Positions 1 to 7,935 of a DNA stretch of 64,000 nt are shown here, one piece after another. Positions within the stretch are counted from its first letter, which is position 1, and each line of letters opens with the position of its first letter. A model generated the notes under the pieces. It did no database searches. It was not told the DNA's origin and worked only from the letters and a program-made list of their open reading frames with translations. Source of the DNA: Skeletonema tropicum (taxonomy: Eukaryota > Bacillariophyta > Thalassiosirophyceae > Thalassiosirales > Thalassiosiraceae); assembly GCA_037178625.1 (NCBI GenBank), contig CM074139.1, positions 62,001 through 126,000 of the forward strand. Direction: 5' to 3'. A program made the position numbers and the translations under genes.

Positions 1-231
1 TACAGCTAGTTTGCCTCCCACTACATCCATAGATGAATCATTCCGAGCAGCTGCAGCCGAAATTTGAGTTGAAGTTCTGCGGATAGCTCCATCATTATTT
101 GATACGGATGATTCATTGATGAAGGGAATACAATCATTCATCTCGATAGCTGCCGTAGCCGCCTCAGCCCCCCTACGCATGGTATCTTGATAAATGAGGA
201 CAGCATAGTCTTCCTCCTCTCCTTCTTTCAT
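1..231 (-). CDS. N-terminal part of a Cys/His-repeat family protein, cut by the window edge
   Basis: An open frame starts at the ATG at 231 and runs 77 codons off the left edge. Its start (EEEDYAVLIYQDTMRRGAEA) lines up with the N-terminus of the repeat proteins at 7045 and 10267 (EEEDDIDALIYRESQLRKRE), followed in all three by an Ala-rich stretch and a Ser/Thr/Arg segment (RRTSTQ versus TSSTRR). This is therefore a third, more diverged family member in the opposite orientation. The C-x4-C-x9-C-x2-H repeats that define the family would lie outside the window. The start is uncertain because the relatives have about 20 more residues upstream. Function is unknown. Confidence 0.6.
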   Translation of the reverse strand, partial: MKEGEEEDYAVLIYQDTMRRGAEAATAAIEMNDCIPFINESSVSNNDGAIRRTSTQISAAAARNDSSMDVVGGKLAV

Positions 232-1262
232 TTTGAGTTTGTTGCTCCTACGTTCTATACAAGCACTTCTTTAAGTGTCGCGGTCATCACAGTGTAACAA
301 GTTGCGTTGGTCTACTACTTAGTCTTAGAAGCCCAACTTCCACATCACAACTGCAGCTTTTCTTCAGGAGAAGAAAAGCAAGACAGTGAGTCCTTTAACA
401 ACTTGTCGCAATATCCATTTGCAGTCCCAATTCAAGTGAAATGAATCGTACTTCGGAGTTTAGATTTGGTCATAATTCCATTATTTGTCTGAAGGTTGAG
501 ATCGTTACGCTTTGATGCATACATATCACGATGTAATGCTCCTCACTCCGTCAGAGGGCCGGACGACGGCTTTGAGTCACGATCTTCGTTGAAGGCAGCT
601 GTCTCCACCAAATTGAAATTGAAGAATTTGCGCCGCCAAGAAGGAAATCCATAACCATCACCTCCATCACCATTCACCATCACCGCCATACACCACATCC
701 ACGATTATGCATGCGATCTGTCCATCATGCTCAGCGGGACAAAGCAGGTCGCCTAGGCCAATGATGGCCACGACGTCATTGCCGCCGCCAACTCTTGCAC
801 CGACAGTATGTATGCGGAGCAACGCTGTGAGATGGATCAAGTTTGTGGTCAAACATATTCATATTGTACAATTTTGTGAATGCTGAATGATGTACTGTTG
901 TCCACTTCTACCAGCGAGCACTGAAAAGATACCTGTCATAAATAATCTTCGTTCTATGCTCGACGCATCAAAAAGATACTCCTAAGACTCATCATGGTGG
1001 AGAAGAAAAAGAGAGAGTAGAATGGAGAACAATCGACTAGAGGCTCACTTGACTTCGGATTTCCAATTCCAATTCCATTTAATATTGTTAAGTAACAACA
1101 ACTTATTTAAGCATGATGATGATGCTTCTACTCTCAATGTGACCTAGCAACTGGCAACTAAAGATGATATCATGTCTTCAAAATCGATTCCCTATATAGT
1201 TTATGAACAAAATTGTTCAACATGAACACGTTCACGTGTCATTTGTGTTTCTTCTTCTACTC
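232..1262. other. Intergenic, no gene recognised
   Basis: Between the partial gene at the left edge and the old 3' end of the heat-shock factor gene I see no convincing coding region. A 61-codon frame at 667-852 is low-complexity and most likely spurious. The last bases before 1263 would be the original 3' flank of the heat-shock factor gene before the LINE inserted. Confidence 0.4.
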
Positions 1263-4262
1263 TTACTTCCTCCCTCCTCTGTGATGATTGTGGCTACTCC
1301 TCAACATATCACGCTCCTGGAGGATCATAAAGGTGCCAAGTCAGTGATACAGTTTAAGTCACCAAATCAACCGAATAAAGGGTTGGGATACCACTTGTGC
1401 CCCGATGGGAACCAGAAGCAAGAGTACGAGGTCATCATGGAGAAATTGAGGAGAATTTCCAAGTCTACGTCTTTGGGATTCCTGACAGCAAGTGAGACGA
1501 AGCAACTACTCTACCAACGATTGATGCCAACATTGGATTACGTCCTTCACTTGACGTCCTTCAGTAAGAAACAATGCAAAAAGATGGATACAATCGTACG
1601 GCACAACTTCCTCCCATATATGCACTTTAATAGGAACTCACCAGACGCAGTGCTCCGAGGTCCTATGGAGCAAGGAGGGATGGAAATCCCAGACATGTAT
1701 TCGAGGCAAACTGAATTGCAGTCAGAGTATGTTGTCAAGCAGCTTAGAAATGGGAAGACATTGGCGGAGGATTTTCTCTTCACATTGGATGAATTGCAAC
1801 TGCAGTCAGGCCTGATAACACCATTGTTTGAGTACAAAGAAAGGCTGACATATATGGACAATGGACTACTAGTGAGCTTGAAAAATCGATTAGCTGAGAT
1901 AGATGCTACGATATGGATGGAAGATGCCACAATCCCAGCACTGCAGAGGGAAGGCGATCAATCAATTATGGAAGCATTTATTCGACGGAAAATAAAGCCA
2001 TCGATATTGAGAAAGCTCAATGCAGTCCGTATCTATATGCGAGTGATCACATTAGCAGACCTAGTGGTTGAGAATGGAGAATATATTGGAAATACAACGC
2101 TGGGGGGCAATTTTGTAGCAGGATCTGATTGGAGATGGCCGCAAACTCCATGCCCTCCGAAGAAGTGGTTCTCCTTGTTTCGTAGGTGTATACGAGAAAC
2201 ATTCTGCAATAGATTGGATAGTCGCCACCACCACACCAATTCAATGGAACTTGACATACCACTTGGAAAGTGGTTTCCGGTGAAACGGAACACATGGTAT
2301 GACTGCTACCGAGGTAAGGGGGTGATCTACAAACGAGGAGAGACAGCCACTGGTGAAAGCTTTATTCAGAAGCTAACAGAACAACCAGTGCAAAGTGGGT
2401 TCTACAAATATGAATGTGACGTCAACGCTATACCGCTAGAGTGTTATCCGATGAAAATGGCAGAGGTAGATGAGGGTGTATGGACTCGCCGTCCGTATCA
2501 GATGGCACAACAGCAACAGCAGGAAGCTAAGCCTCCGGGATACGTGACCGAAAATACACACCTACCAGGCACGGAAATGAAGCCAAAGAAGACAGGTAGT
2601 GATGGTTCTGTCCTTCGAGTGCACAATGTGGCAGCGGCAGCATGGATTATCCCAACTAATCAAAACGAGTATGTCAAGGCATGTTTTTTGATGACAAACG
2701 TCAGCTCAGTAAACTCGTACCGAGCTGAATTGGAAGGGTTGTATCGAGCGCTGTATCACATACAATATCTTGGCATAGAATTGGGGCCAGACGACGATAT
2801 TACTCAATGGTTTGATAATGAGTCAGGTGCTTTTACGAGTAATCGGCCAATGAAGACAGGACGGGACACAATACAACCTGAAGGAGATCTTTTGATGGCA
2901 ATACAGCATCTACGGCAGAAGTTACCATTTGGAGTAATTAGTCAGCACGTCCGGGGACACCAAGATACGGCCAAAAAGAAGACGGAACCGGACGAAAGTG
3001 ACTGCGATTCATTAGAAACCACGGAAAGCGCATTGGGAAAAGAGAAAGACTTGGATGGATTGGATGACAACGCTATGATCAACATTGCGTGCGACGAATT
3101 AGCGGGAGAAACAACGGCAGCAGCCATTGAGAATCCCATCCAATTACCACCTGAGCAAGAAATATTACAGATGCCGTATGAGGGATCAAAAGCAGTTTTA
3201 CGAATAGGGAATAAGTGGATCACAGCTGGGATGCGAAGCCACGTCAACAAAGCGCGTCGTGAACCAATCCTCCGGAAATATATCAAGCGAAGACACGGAT
3301 GGACGGACGAGCAATATGACAATGTGTATTGGATGACGATAGGGGAAGTGAGACGGAAAAGTACCCTTAGCCAGCAGCGATTTACCTGCAAACTAATGCA
3401 TGGCCTCCTCCCAGTGAATCACGTGAAGCAACATGAAACGCAAGTATCGCAGTGTCCGAACTGTCGGCAGTGTGATGACGAAACAATAGCACACGTGTTT
3501 CAATGTTCCCACCCGGATATGGCTGCGAAACGTGCTGCAATTATAGCAGCACTCCGGAAGAAAGGACTCCGGAAAATATCACGAAAAATACTACTCAGAG
3601 TGGCAAACTTGGTAGAACAATATGCAAACGGGGGCGAGATTCGAACCACATCAGAAGACCCGAGGATCCAGGAAGCACTGGAAGCACAACGTGACCTCGG
3701 GTGGGATGACTTCTTCAGAGGATATCTGGTAAAAGAATGGTATCAAGCATTGGAGAGTACTCATCATGGGGACGCCCACCAGCAGTTTTATCAACTCCAA
3801 AAATTGATCTGGTATGAAGTTGCACTACCGCAGTGGCATGAGCGAAACAGACTAGCTCATGGAACTCAGTCATTTGACAAGCAAATAGAGAGTGCACATT
3901 TAACAGAGCAATTGGTATGGTACAGTCAACATCGAGAGGAGATGCCGCCAGGCTTTCACCAACGGTGGGCAAATCATAGTATTGACGAAATAAGCAATAT
4001 GGATTTGGCTACTAGGCGAATGTGGGTGCATCACCTCAAGATAGGCAGGCAAGCGGTCGAGATGCGAGCAGAACAGCGGAAGAAAAGTCAACGAACTTTA
4101 TCGTTCTACTTCAATGAATTTGGCCCACCATTACCGCCACCTCAGCGGCAACGTGTGGCTGATGAAGCCGAGGAACACGCAAATAGAGTAGTATTGTATC
4201 GTGAGGAGGGACAGCCGATAATAGACGCAGTCCTCAATGAACTCGAGAAATCGACGACGTAA
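1203..4262 (+). CDS. Truncated LINE ORF2: post-RT region, RNase H and CCHC knuckle
   Basis: A 1,019-codon frame. Only residues from about 38 on belong to the transposon. The first 37 codons read host antisense DNA and the target duplication, so the hydrophobic start (FVFLLLLLLPP) is not a real signal peptide. From the N-terminus: a reverse-transcriptase thumb/connection-like region (LGYHLCPDGNQ, then LMPTLDYVLHLTSF), with the catalytic RT palm missing; an RNase H domain from about residue 465 with its acidic residues (SDGS, YRAELEG, WFDNESG) and a late His (HVRGHQDT); and a Cys/His knuckle near residue 751 (CPNCRQC...HVFQC). The frame is open to its natural stop, which suggests a fairly young copy. 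Without endonuclease and RT palm it cannot move on its own. Expression is doubtful. Confidence 0.8.
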   Translation: MNKIVQHEHVHVSFVFLLLLLLPPSSVMIVATPQHITLLEDHKGAKSVIQFKSPNQPNKGLGYHLCPDGNQKQEYEVIMEKLRRISKSTSLGFLTASETKQLLYQRLMPTLDYVLHLTSFSKKQCKKMDTIVRHNFLPYMHFNRNSPDAVLRGPMEQGGMEIPDMYSRQTELQSEYVVKQLRNGKTLAEDFLFTLDELQLQSGLITPLFEYKERLTYMDNGLLVSLKNRLAEIDATIWMEDATIPALQREGDQSIMEAFIRRKIKPSILRKLNAVRIYMRVITLADLVVENGEYIGNTTLGGNFVAGSDWRWPQTPCPPKKWFSLFRRCIRETFCNRLDSRHHHTNSMELDIPLGKWFPVKRNTWYDCYRGKGVIYKRGETATGESFIQKLTEQPVQSGFYKYECDVNAIPLECYPMKMAEVDEGVWTRRPYQMAQQQQQEAKPPGYVTENTHLPGTEMKPKKTGSDGSVLRVHNVAAAAWIIPTNQNEYVKACFLMTNVSSVNSYRAELEGLYRALYHIQYLGIELGPDDDITQWFDNESGAFTSNRPMKTGRDTIQPEGDLLMAIQHLRQKLPFGVISQHVRGHQDTAKKKTEPDESDCDSLETTESALGKEKDLDGLDDNAMINIACDELAGETTAAAIENPIQLPPEQEILQMPYEGSKAVLRIGNKWITAGMRSHVNKARREPILRKYIKRRHGWTDEQYDNVYWMTIGEVRRKSTLSQQRFTCKLMHGLLPVNHVKQHETQVSQCPNCRQCDDETIAHVFQCSHPDMAAKRAAIIAALRKKGLRKISRKILLRVANLVEQYANGGEIRTTSEDPRIQEALEAQRDLGWDDFFRGYLVKEWYQALESTHHGDAHQQFYQLQKLIWYEVALPQWHERNRLAHGTQSFDKQIESAHLTEQLVWYSQHREEMPPGFHQRWANHSIDEISNMDLATRRMWVHHLKIGRQAVEMRAEQRKKSQRTLSFYFNEFGPPLPPPQRQRVADEAEEHANRVVLYREEGQPIIDAVLNELEKSTT

Positions 4263-4457
4263 ACAACCGTATGGTTGAACTAATCCTGGCCAGGAGACTA
4301 TTTAGGTCTTCTGGCTTGGAGTGCGATCTGAGAAACAGTTGTGGAGGCAGTATAGAGCACTATCAATGCTACCGACACAGCACACATGTTGGTTAGTCAT
4401 AATTTCGCCCCTAGAGGGCTAATCAGACGTACTTTAAAATTTCTGTTATATTATTAT
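1314..4457 (+). mobile_element. 5'-truncated non-LTR retrotransposon (LINE family A) inserted in the HSF gene
   Basis: A 3,144-bp insertion is bounded by a perfect 19-bp direct repeat (TACTCCTCAACATATCACG) at 1295-1313 and 4458-4476, the target-site duplication. It holds the C-terminal half of a LINE ORF2 and a 3' UTR of about 195 bp that ends in an AT-rich tail (TTTCTGTTATATTATTA) with no poly(A). The same 3' end recurs at 56533-56818, at 63494-63519 and at 6068-6113, each with its own target duplication, which defines the family. The 5' end is lost, as is usual for target-primed reverse transcription. It lies antisense to the heat-shock factor gene. Confidence 0.9.
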
Positions 4458-5687
4458 TACTCCTCAACATATCACGTGCAAACTTTGCCATCATGGCTCT
4501 CTGGGCAGCACGACTTCTGGCATCAAATTGCTCTCCAATCAGCGACGACATCTCGTTGAGACGTTGCAGCTCCACTTGAAGATGATGCCGCTGACGCATT
4601 TGGGCAATGAGGATCTGTTTTTCATGGAAGATTCGTTGTTGATGATAAGCAAGATGCTGGTTTTGGTTCTCTCGAATGGTCGCAGCGTCGGCTGTGGCTG
4701 CGGAAAGGAAGCGAGCTGGGGCTGGGGCTGCAGAAAACTTAAGATCACGATTCTGCAGTGGTAGCGGTTCATGTTCCGATACTGTCATGGTGAGAAGGTG
4801 GGAACAAATGCCCCATTGTCCATGCCATTCGTTGCCAAGAAGGGGTGGGGGGCTTTTGCAGATACCACAATGCTGGCAGCGGCAGGAGCAAGAGCGGCAA
4901 GACTCTTGCTATCGGACGCCGCAGTAGTAGCTTTAGACTGTTGTTCAGCCTCCTGCTTCATCTTCGTGTTCTTCGTCTTGTCAGCAGAGGCAGAGGAAAG
5001 TTTGTGGTAGCTTGGCTTGGACTTGCACCTCATTCTCATGCACAGCCAAGGCTTGTCACGGACAAAGTTCCTGTGCGCAAACGAGGATTCCTCTCCCTTG
5101 GAACGACTCTTGACCCTGCGGAATCCCCATCGGTTGAGCTTTCGGATGAAGCTATTCAATAACGCCCCACGGAAGTATTGGGGTAGAATCTCACTAGAGA
5201 ATCGTTGCTTGTCCACAATAAGGAACGAGAAGCCATCGGGAAGCCAGTGAAGGATGGACTGACACTCCGTCGTGGCAAGGATCTCATGTAGGATTTGAGG
5301 AAAGCTCTTGTCTTGGTTCTCGAGAGCAGCGATGGCTGAGTTCTCGGTCTCGGTCTCAGAATCGTTAACATGAGGAGGAGCTTCTGCTGGTCCTGCCTCG
5401 GTTTCTCCTTCGGCTGATTCTCTACCAGTTCCAGATTCGAGGTCGGCGGCAACATCGCCGGTCTCGTTGCTCAGTATGCTAGATGTAGATGGCAGTTGGG
5501 CTTCAGCGCCATTTGCCTCGGCTTCGGCATCTTTGTCTTCGGGACCGGTCTCGATTTGAGATGCGGCGAATAGTAGCTTGAGGCCTTCTCGTTCTGTGGC
5601 TAATACATGAGTTTGTTCCATTTCCTGAGCTGGTGGGACCGCTTCATCTGCGTTTTTGATGTTCATTTGTTTCTCTGAAGAGTCCAT
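4423..5687 (-). CDS. HSF: Heat-shock transcription factor, 3' end altered by a LINE insertion
   Basis: Residues 1-126 are acidic and disordered. An HSF-type DNA-binding domain follows at about 127-215, from KSFPQILHEIL through LNSFIRKLNRWGFRRV (recognition helix) to SSFAHRNFVR. A Gln/Leu/Arg-rich helical C-terminus (NQHLAYHQQRIFHEKQILIA) is in another frame. The two frames join in phase with a GT-AG intron at 4753-4865: exon 1 4866-5687 (274 codons), exon 2 4423-4752. The unspliced alternative stops at 4785-4787, where TGA overlaps an ATG. The LINE sits in the last codons. The target duplication encodes RDMLRS, after which the element supplies NNNITEILKYV and a stop. Joined across the empty site, the frame would have ended at 1263-1265, about ten residues on. 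HSFs bind heat-shock elements in the nucleus and are much expanded in diatoms. The intron model is inference. Confidence 0.88.
4753..4865 (-). other. Proposed GT-AG intron of the HSF gene
   Basis: On the minus strand a GTATCT donor at 4865 and an ACTGCAG acceptor ending at 4753 remove 113 bases. They join the two open frames exactly in phase 0/0, and removing them avoids the in-frame TGA at 4785-4787. A pyrimidine-containing stretch precedes the acceptor. Not confirmed by transcripts. Confidence 0.5.
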
Positions 5688-5879
5688 CTTGTCTTCTGTC
5701 TTTGGAGTGTATAGGGGTTCAAGTTCAAGGTACAGGTGCAGTGCAGGTGCATCAGATGCTGCTGTTTGTCGTTGTCGGTTGCGTGTCTGCCATAAATTTG
5801 TGCAAGCTTTTTAGTCTCAGCCTCAGCCTCAAACTAAGCCGAAATAATTCCTCTTGCTCTTGCGAATGTTAATCGCGGC

Positions 5880-6047
5880 AATTTCATCCAGTCACCAAAC
5901 TTTGAAACCTCGGTTAAATTTAAAAAATGACGTAGAATGTTACTATTTCGTACTATCATACGTAGAGTTTCGAGAAGATTCGGTGTTCCACCGTAGAATT
6001 TTTTTAAATTAAACCGAGGTTTCAAAGTTTGGTGACTGGATGAAATT
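5880..6047. mobile_element. MITE / foldback element with ~40-bp terminal inverted repeats
   Basis: The left end (AATTTCATCCAGTCACCAAA, continuing to about 5921) is the reverse complement of the right end (from about 6007 to 6047), with one visible mismatch across about 42 bases. The roughly 85-bp centre is AT-rich with no coding capacity. An apparent 63-codon frame through it is a by-product. No clear target duplication was found, because the right end abuts the target duplication of another insertion (6044-6067). Confidence 0.75.
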
Positions 6048-6067
6048 GAGCTGAGCAGGAATGAACA

Positions 6068-6113
6068 TATGTAACAGAAATTTTAAAGTACGTCTGGTGG
6101 GCCCTCTAGAGGC
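6068..6113 (-). mobile_element. 46-bp relic of a LINE family A 3' end
   Basis: Read on the minus strand, these 46 bases match the last bases of the element ending at 4457 (GTACTTTAAAATTTCTGTTA preceded by the CTAGAGGG motif). They are flanked by a perfect 24-bp direct repeat at 6044-6067 and 6114-6137, so this is a separate, extremely 5'-truncated insertion rather than a chance similarity. Confidence 0.8.
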
Positions 6114-6179
6114 AATTGAGCTGAGCAGGAATGAACAGAAAGAATTATTCACTCCTTCTATCAAGTAAATGAGTTCTCA

Positions 6180-6454
6180 AAAAAATTAACGGAAATCTTA
6201 AAGTACGTCATGGTTGGCCCTCCAGGGGCGAAATTATCTACAATTATCTAGAGCAATGTCACAAGTTACTACCCTTCGAGTGTAATTAAGCAAATAACCA
6301 ACAGTTTTTCCATCACCCCGGAATTAGCAAAGAGGCAGTGATATGAAATTCCAAACCAAGTAATGGTCTTTTTTCCCAGATCGCACTCCGAGCTGCGACA
6401 CCTCAAACAGCCAGGATTTGGCACGGGGGAGACTCGAACCCAAGACCCCGAACC
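6180..6454 (-). mobile_element. Probable tRNA-related SINE (or diverged LINE 3' end) with LINE-like tail
   Basis: A 275-bp insertion flanked by a 16-bp direct repeat (AGTAAATGAGTTCTCA) at 6164-6179 and 6455-6470. On the minus strand it begins GGTTCGGGGTCTTGGGTTCG, and the following bases complete a tRNA T-arm/B-box (GGTTCGAGTCT, then CCCCCGTGCCA). It contains GGAGTGCGATCTGGGAAA, close to GGAGTGCGATCTGAGAAA in the 3' UTR of LINE family A, and ends with the same module (CGCCCCTGGAGGGC, then CGTACTTTAAGATTTCCGTTA). This fits a SINE that borrows the LINE 3' tail. The 5' tRNA half is absent, so a diverged LINE tail remains possible. Confidence 0.6.
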
Positions 6455-6589
6455 AGTAAATGAGTTCTCAGTCTCATCACACTATTTGTCTCTGTAGATA
6501 GATAGATAGATTATTTTATTCACTACTCCCTAGACACCTGTGTCAGTAGAGAAAGAAGAATTCATAGCAACAGATGATAAGTAGCCCCC

Positions 6590-6697
6590 TACATAGGATC
6601 TTCTGTCATACATGGGAGTCCTCTTCAGAGGGACTCTGCATGTCTCAGCACTTGTGCTGAGTCCTCCAAGTGACTCAGACAGGTGTCTGAAGATCCG
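6590..6697 (-). mobile_element. Second copy of a ~100-bp palindromic MITE
   Basis: Starts TACATAGGATCTTC and ends in GAAGATCC. Its interior is the inverse of the element at 36997-37096 (shared blocks CTCTTCAGAGGGACTCTGCA, and GAGTCCTCCAAGTGACTCAG). The right terminal repeat is incomplete. It lies just downstream of a TAGATAGATAGATAGATTA microsatellite (about 6495-6513), which could be the tail of another minus-strand retroelement. Confidence 0.65.
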
Positions 6698-7044
6698 AGC
6701 TCGACCAAATTCCAATCAGAGGATCTAAGCTGAGTCCAAAAACTAAGCTAAGACTATACTAATTCCTATGTATAATTCCGGCTGTAGCCGAATGCTGGAG
6801 AACGATTTGAGAAAACAATCATGATGGCCGCTGTGTGGGTTTCGCATGTACTCTCAAAGACTGCGGGGTTCAATTGGACCACTCACTGTATCCCTTGCTA
6901 GCTTGAGCGCAGAGAAGGAAAGAGGCGATGACGATTAAGAACCAAGGTCCAATTTTTGACTTGAAGCATCAAATTTCTGTTACATATCTATCTTTTCTCG
7001 AATTGTAAGCCCTTTCCCCCTTCCCACTGCAGAGAACAATAACC
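6698..7044. other. 5' flank of the repeat-protein gene
   Basis: No gene. The last 30 bases (CCCACTGCA...GAACAATAACC before the ATG) are nearly the same as those upstream of 10267, so the two genes share a proximal 5' UTR. Bases 6878-6960 resemble 25300-25360 on the same strand (GGCGATGACGA then AGGTCCA). Confidence 0.45.
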
Positions 7045-7707
7045 ATGTCGACCAGGCAACGCAAACAACCATCAGAGGCGGCCGCATCAAAGAGCGTCGA
7101 GGAGGAAGATGATATTGATGCTCTCATTTACAGAGAGAGTCAGTTGAGAAAGAGAGAGGCCGCCGCAACGGCTGCTGCCTTAAAGAAGAAGACTGAGACG
7201 AGCTCATCTGCTTCGATGCATCAGACAACTTCTTCAACTCGCCGTGCGGTGGTTGCTGCTATTCGTAGTGACGATTCATCTGATGTGACTCCTGTCAGGA
7301 AAGTGGCTACAAAGAAGAGAAAACAGCGTTCGTCCCCCGAAGACGATGACGGAGGAAAACAGAAAGGCAAGAAAGTTGCGAAGAAAAAGAAAAGATACGA
7401 ATGCTCTGCTTATGGATGCACAAACCTGCGTGTCAAAGGAGGAGTGTGCATGAGACATGGAGCAAAGGTCAAACTATGCAGGATCGATGGTTGCACAATT
7501 TATGCTAAAAAAGGAGGAGTGTGCATCAGACATGGAACAAAGGTCAAAGCCAAGCTTTGCAGCAGTGATGGATGCAGCAACCATGCTCAAACAGGAGGAG
7601 TGTGCTATAGGCATGGAGCAAAACGCAAATTATGCAGCAGTGATGGATGCACAAAAATAGCCAGAAAGGGAGGAGTGTGCATTAGGCACGGAGCAAAGGT
7701 CAAATAA
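7045..7707 (+). CDS. Cys/His-repeat (WRKY19-like repeat) protein, short copy
   Basis: 220 codons. The N-terminus is Ala/Ser-rich and acidic, a Lys/Arg-rich segment that could be nuclear-targeting follows (TKKRKQRSS, KKVAKKKKR), then four ~24-residue repeats of the form C-x4-C-x9-C-x2-H (for example LCSSDGCSNHAQTGGVCYRH). Such repeats occur in plant WRKY19-like proteins and in stramenopiles and may bind zinc. The paralogue at 10267 has 13 repeats. Here a TAA at 7705-7707 falls at the start of a fifth repeat that continues in the same frame (CQIDGCTNQVKRKGVC), so the protein is probably truncated by a nonsense change. Start chosen because it matches the paralogue (MSTRQR) after a conserved leader. 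Role unknown; a nuclear DNA- or protein-binding role is a guess. Confidence 0.75.
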   Translation: MSTRQRKQPSEAAASKSVEEEDDIDALIYRESQLRKREAAATAAALKKKTETSSSASMHQTTSSTRRAVVAAIRSDDSSDVTPVRKVATKKRKQRSSPEDDDGGKQKGKKVAKKKKRYECSAYGCTNLRVKGGVCMRHGAKVKLCRIDGCTIYAKKGGVCIRHGTKVKAKLCSSDGCSNHAQTGGVCYRHGAKRKLCSSDGCTKIARKGGVCIRHGAKVK

Positions 7708-7935
7708 AAACAATGTCAGATCGATGGTTGCACTAATCAAGTCAAAAGAAAAGGAGTATGCAGAAGTCATTGGGCATTTCGCAATCCTCAAGACGAATCT
7801 ACTGCATTTGTTCCGGCTTTGAAGAATGCACCAACTGTGCTCTAGTAGGAGGAGTGTGCTTGAGGCATGGGGCAAAGCGAATACGACAATCGCACAAATC
7901 AAGCGAAACAAAGAGGAGTTTGCTTGACTTGGAAG
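7708..7935 (+). pseudogene. Decayed 3' continuation of the repeat gene
   Basis: Downstream of the stop, the same frame encodes a fifth repeat lacking its His context (GVCRSHW) and a tail (ESTAFVPALKNAPTVL) ending at a TAG near 7845. A neighbouring frame carries a further repeat (ECTNCALVGGVCLRHGAK). The same arrangement, shifted frame included, is present after the paralogue at 11668. This is lost coding sequence of the longer ancestral gene. Confidence 0.55.

Noticed and set aside
5834..6025. 63-codon minus-strand frame
   Set aside because: Runs through the MITE and its inverted repeats.
6415..6454. Functional tRNA gene around the GGTTCGAGTCT box
   Set aside because: Only a T-arm-like segment exists. 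The stem pairs poorly and no D- or anticodon arm precedes it, so it was treated as SINE-related.
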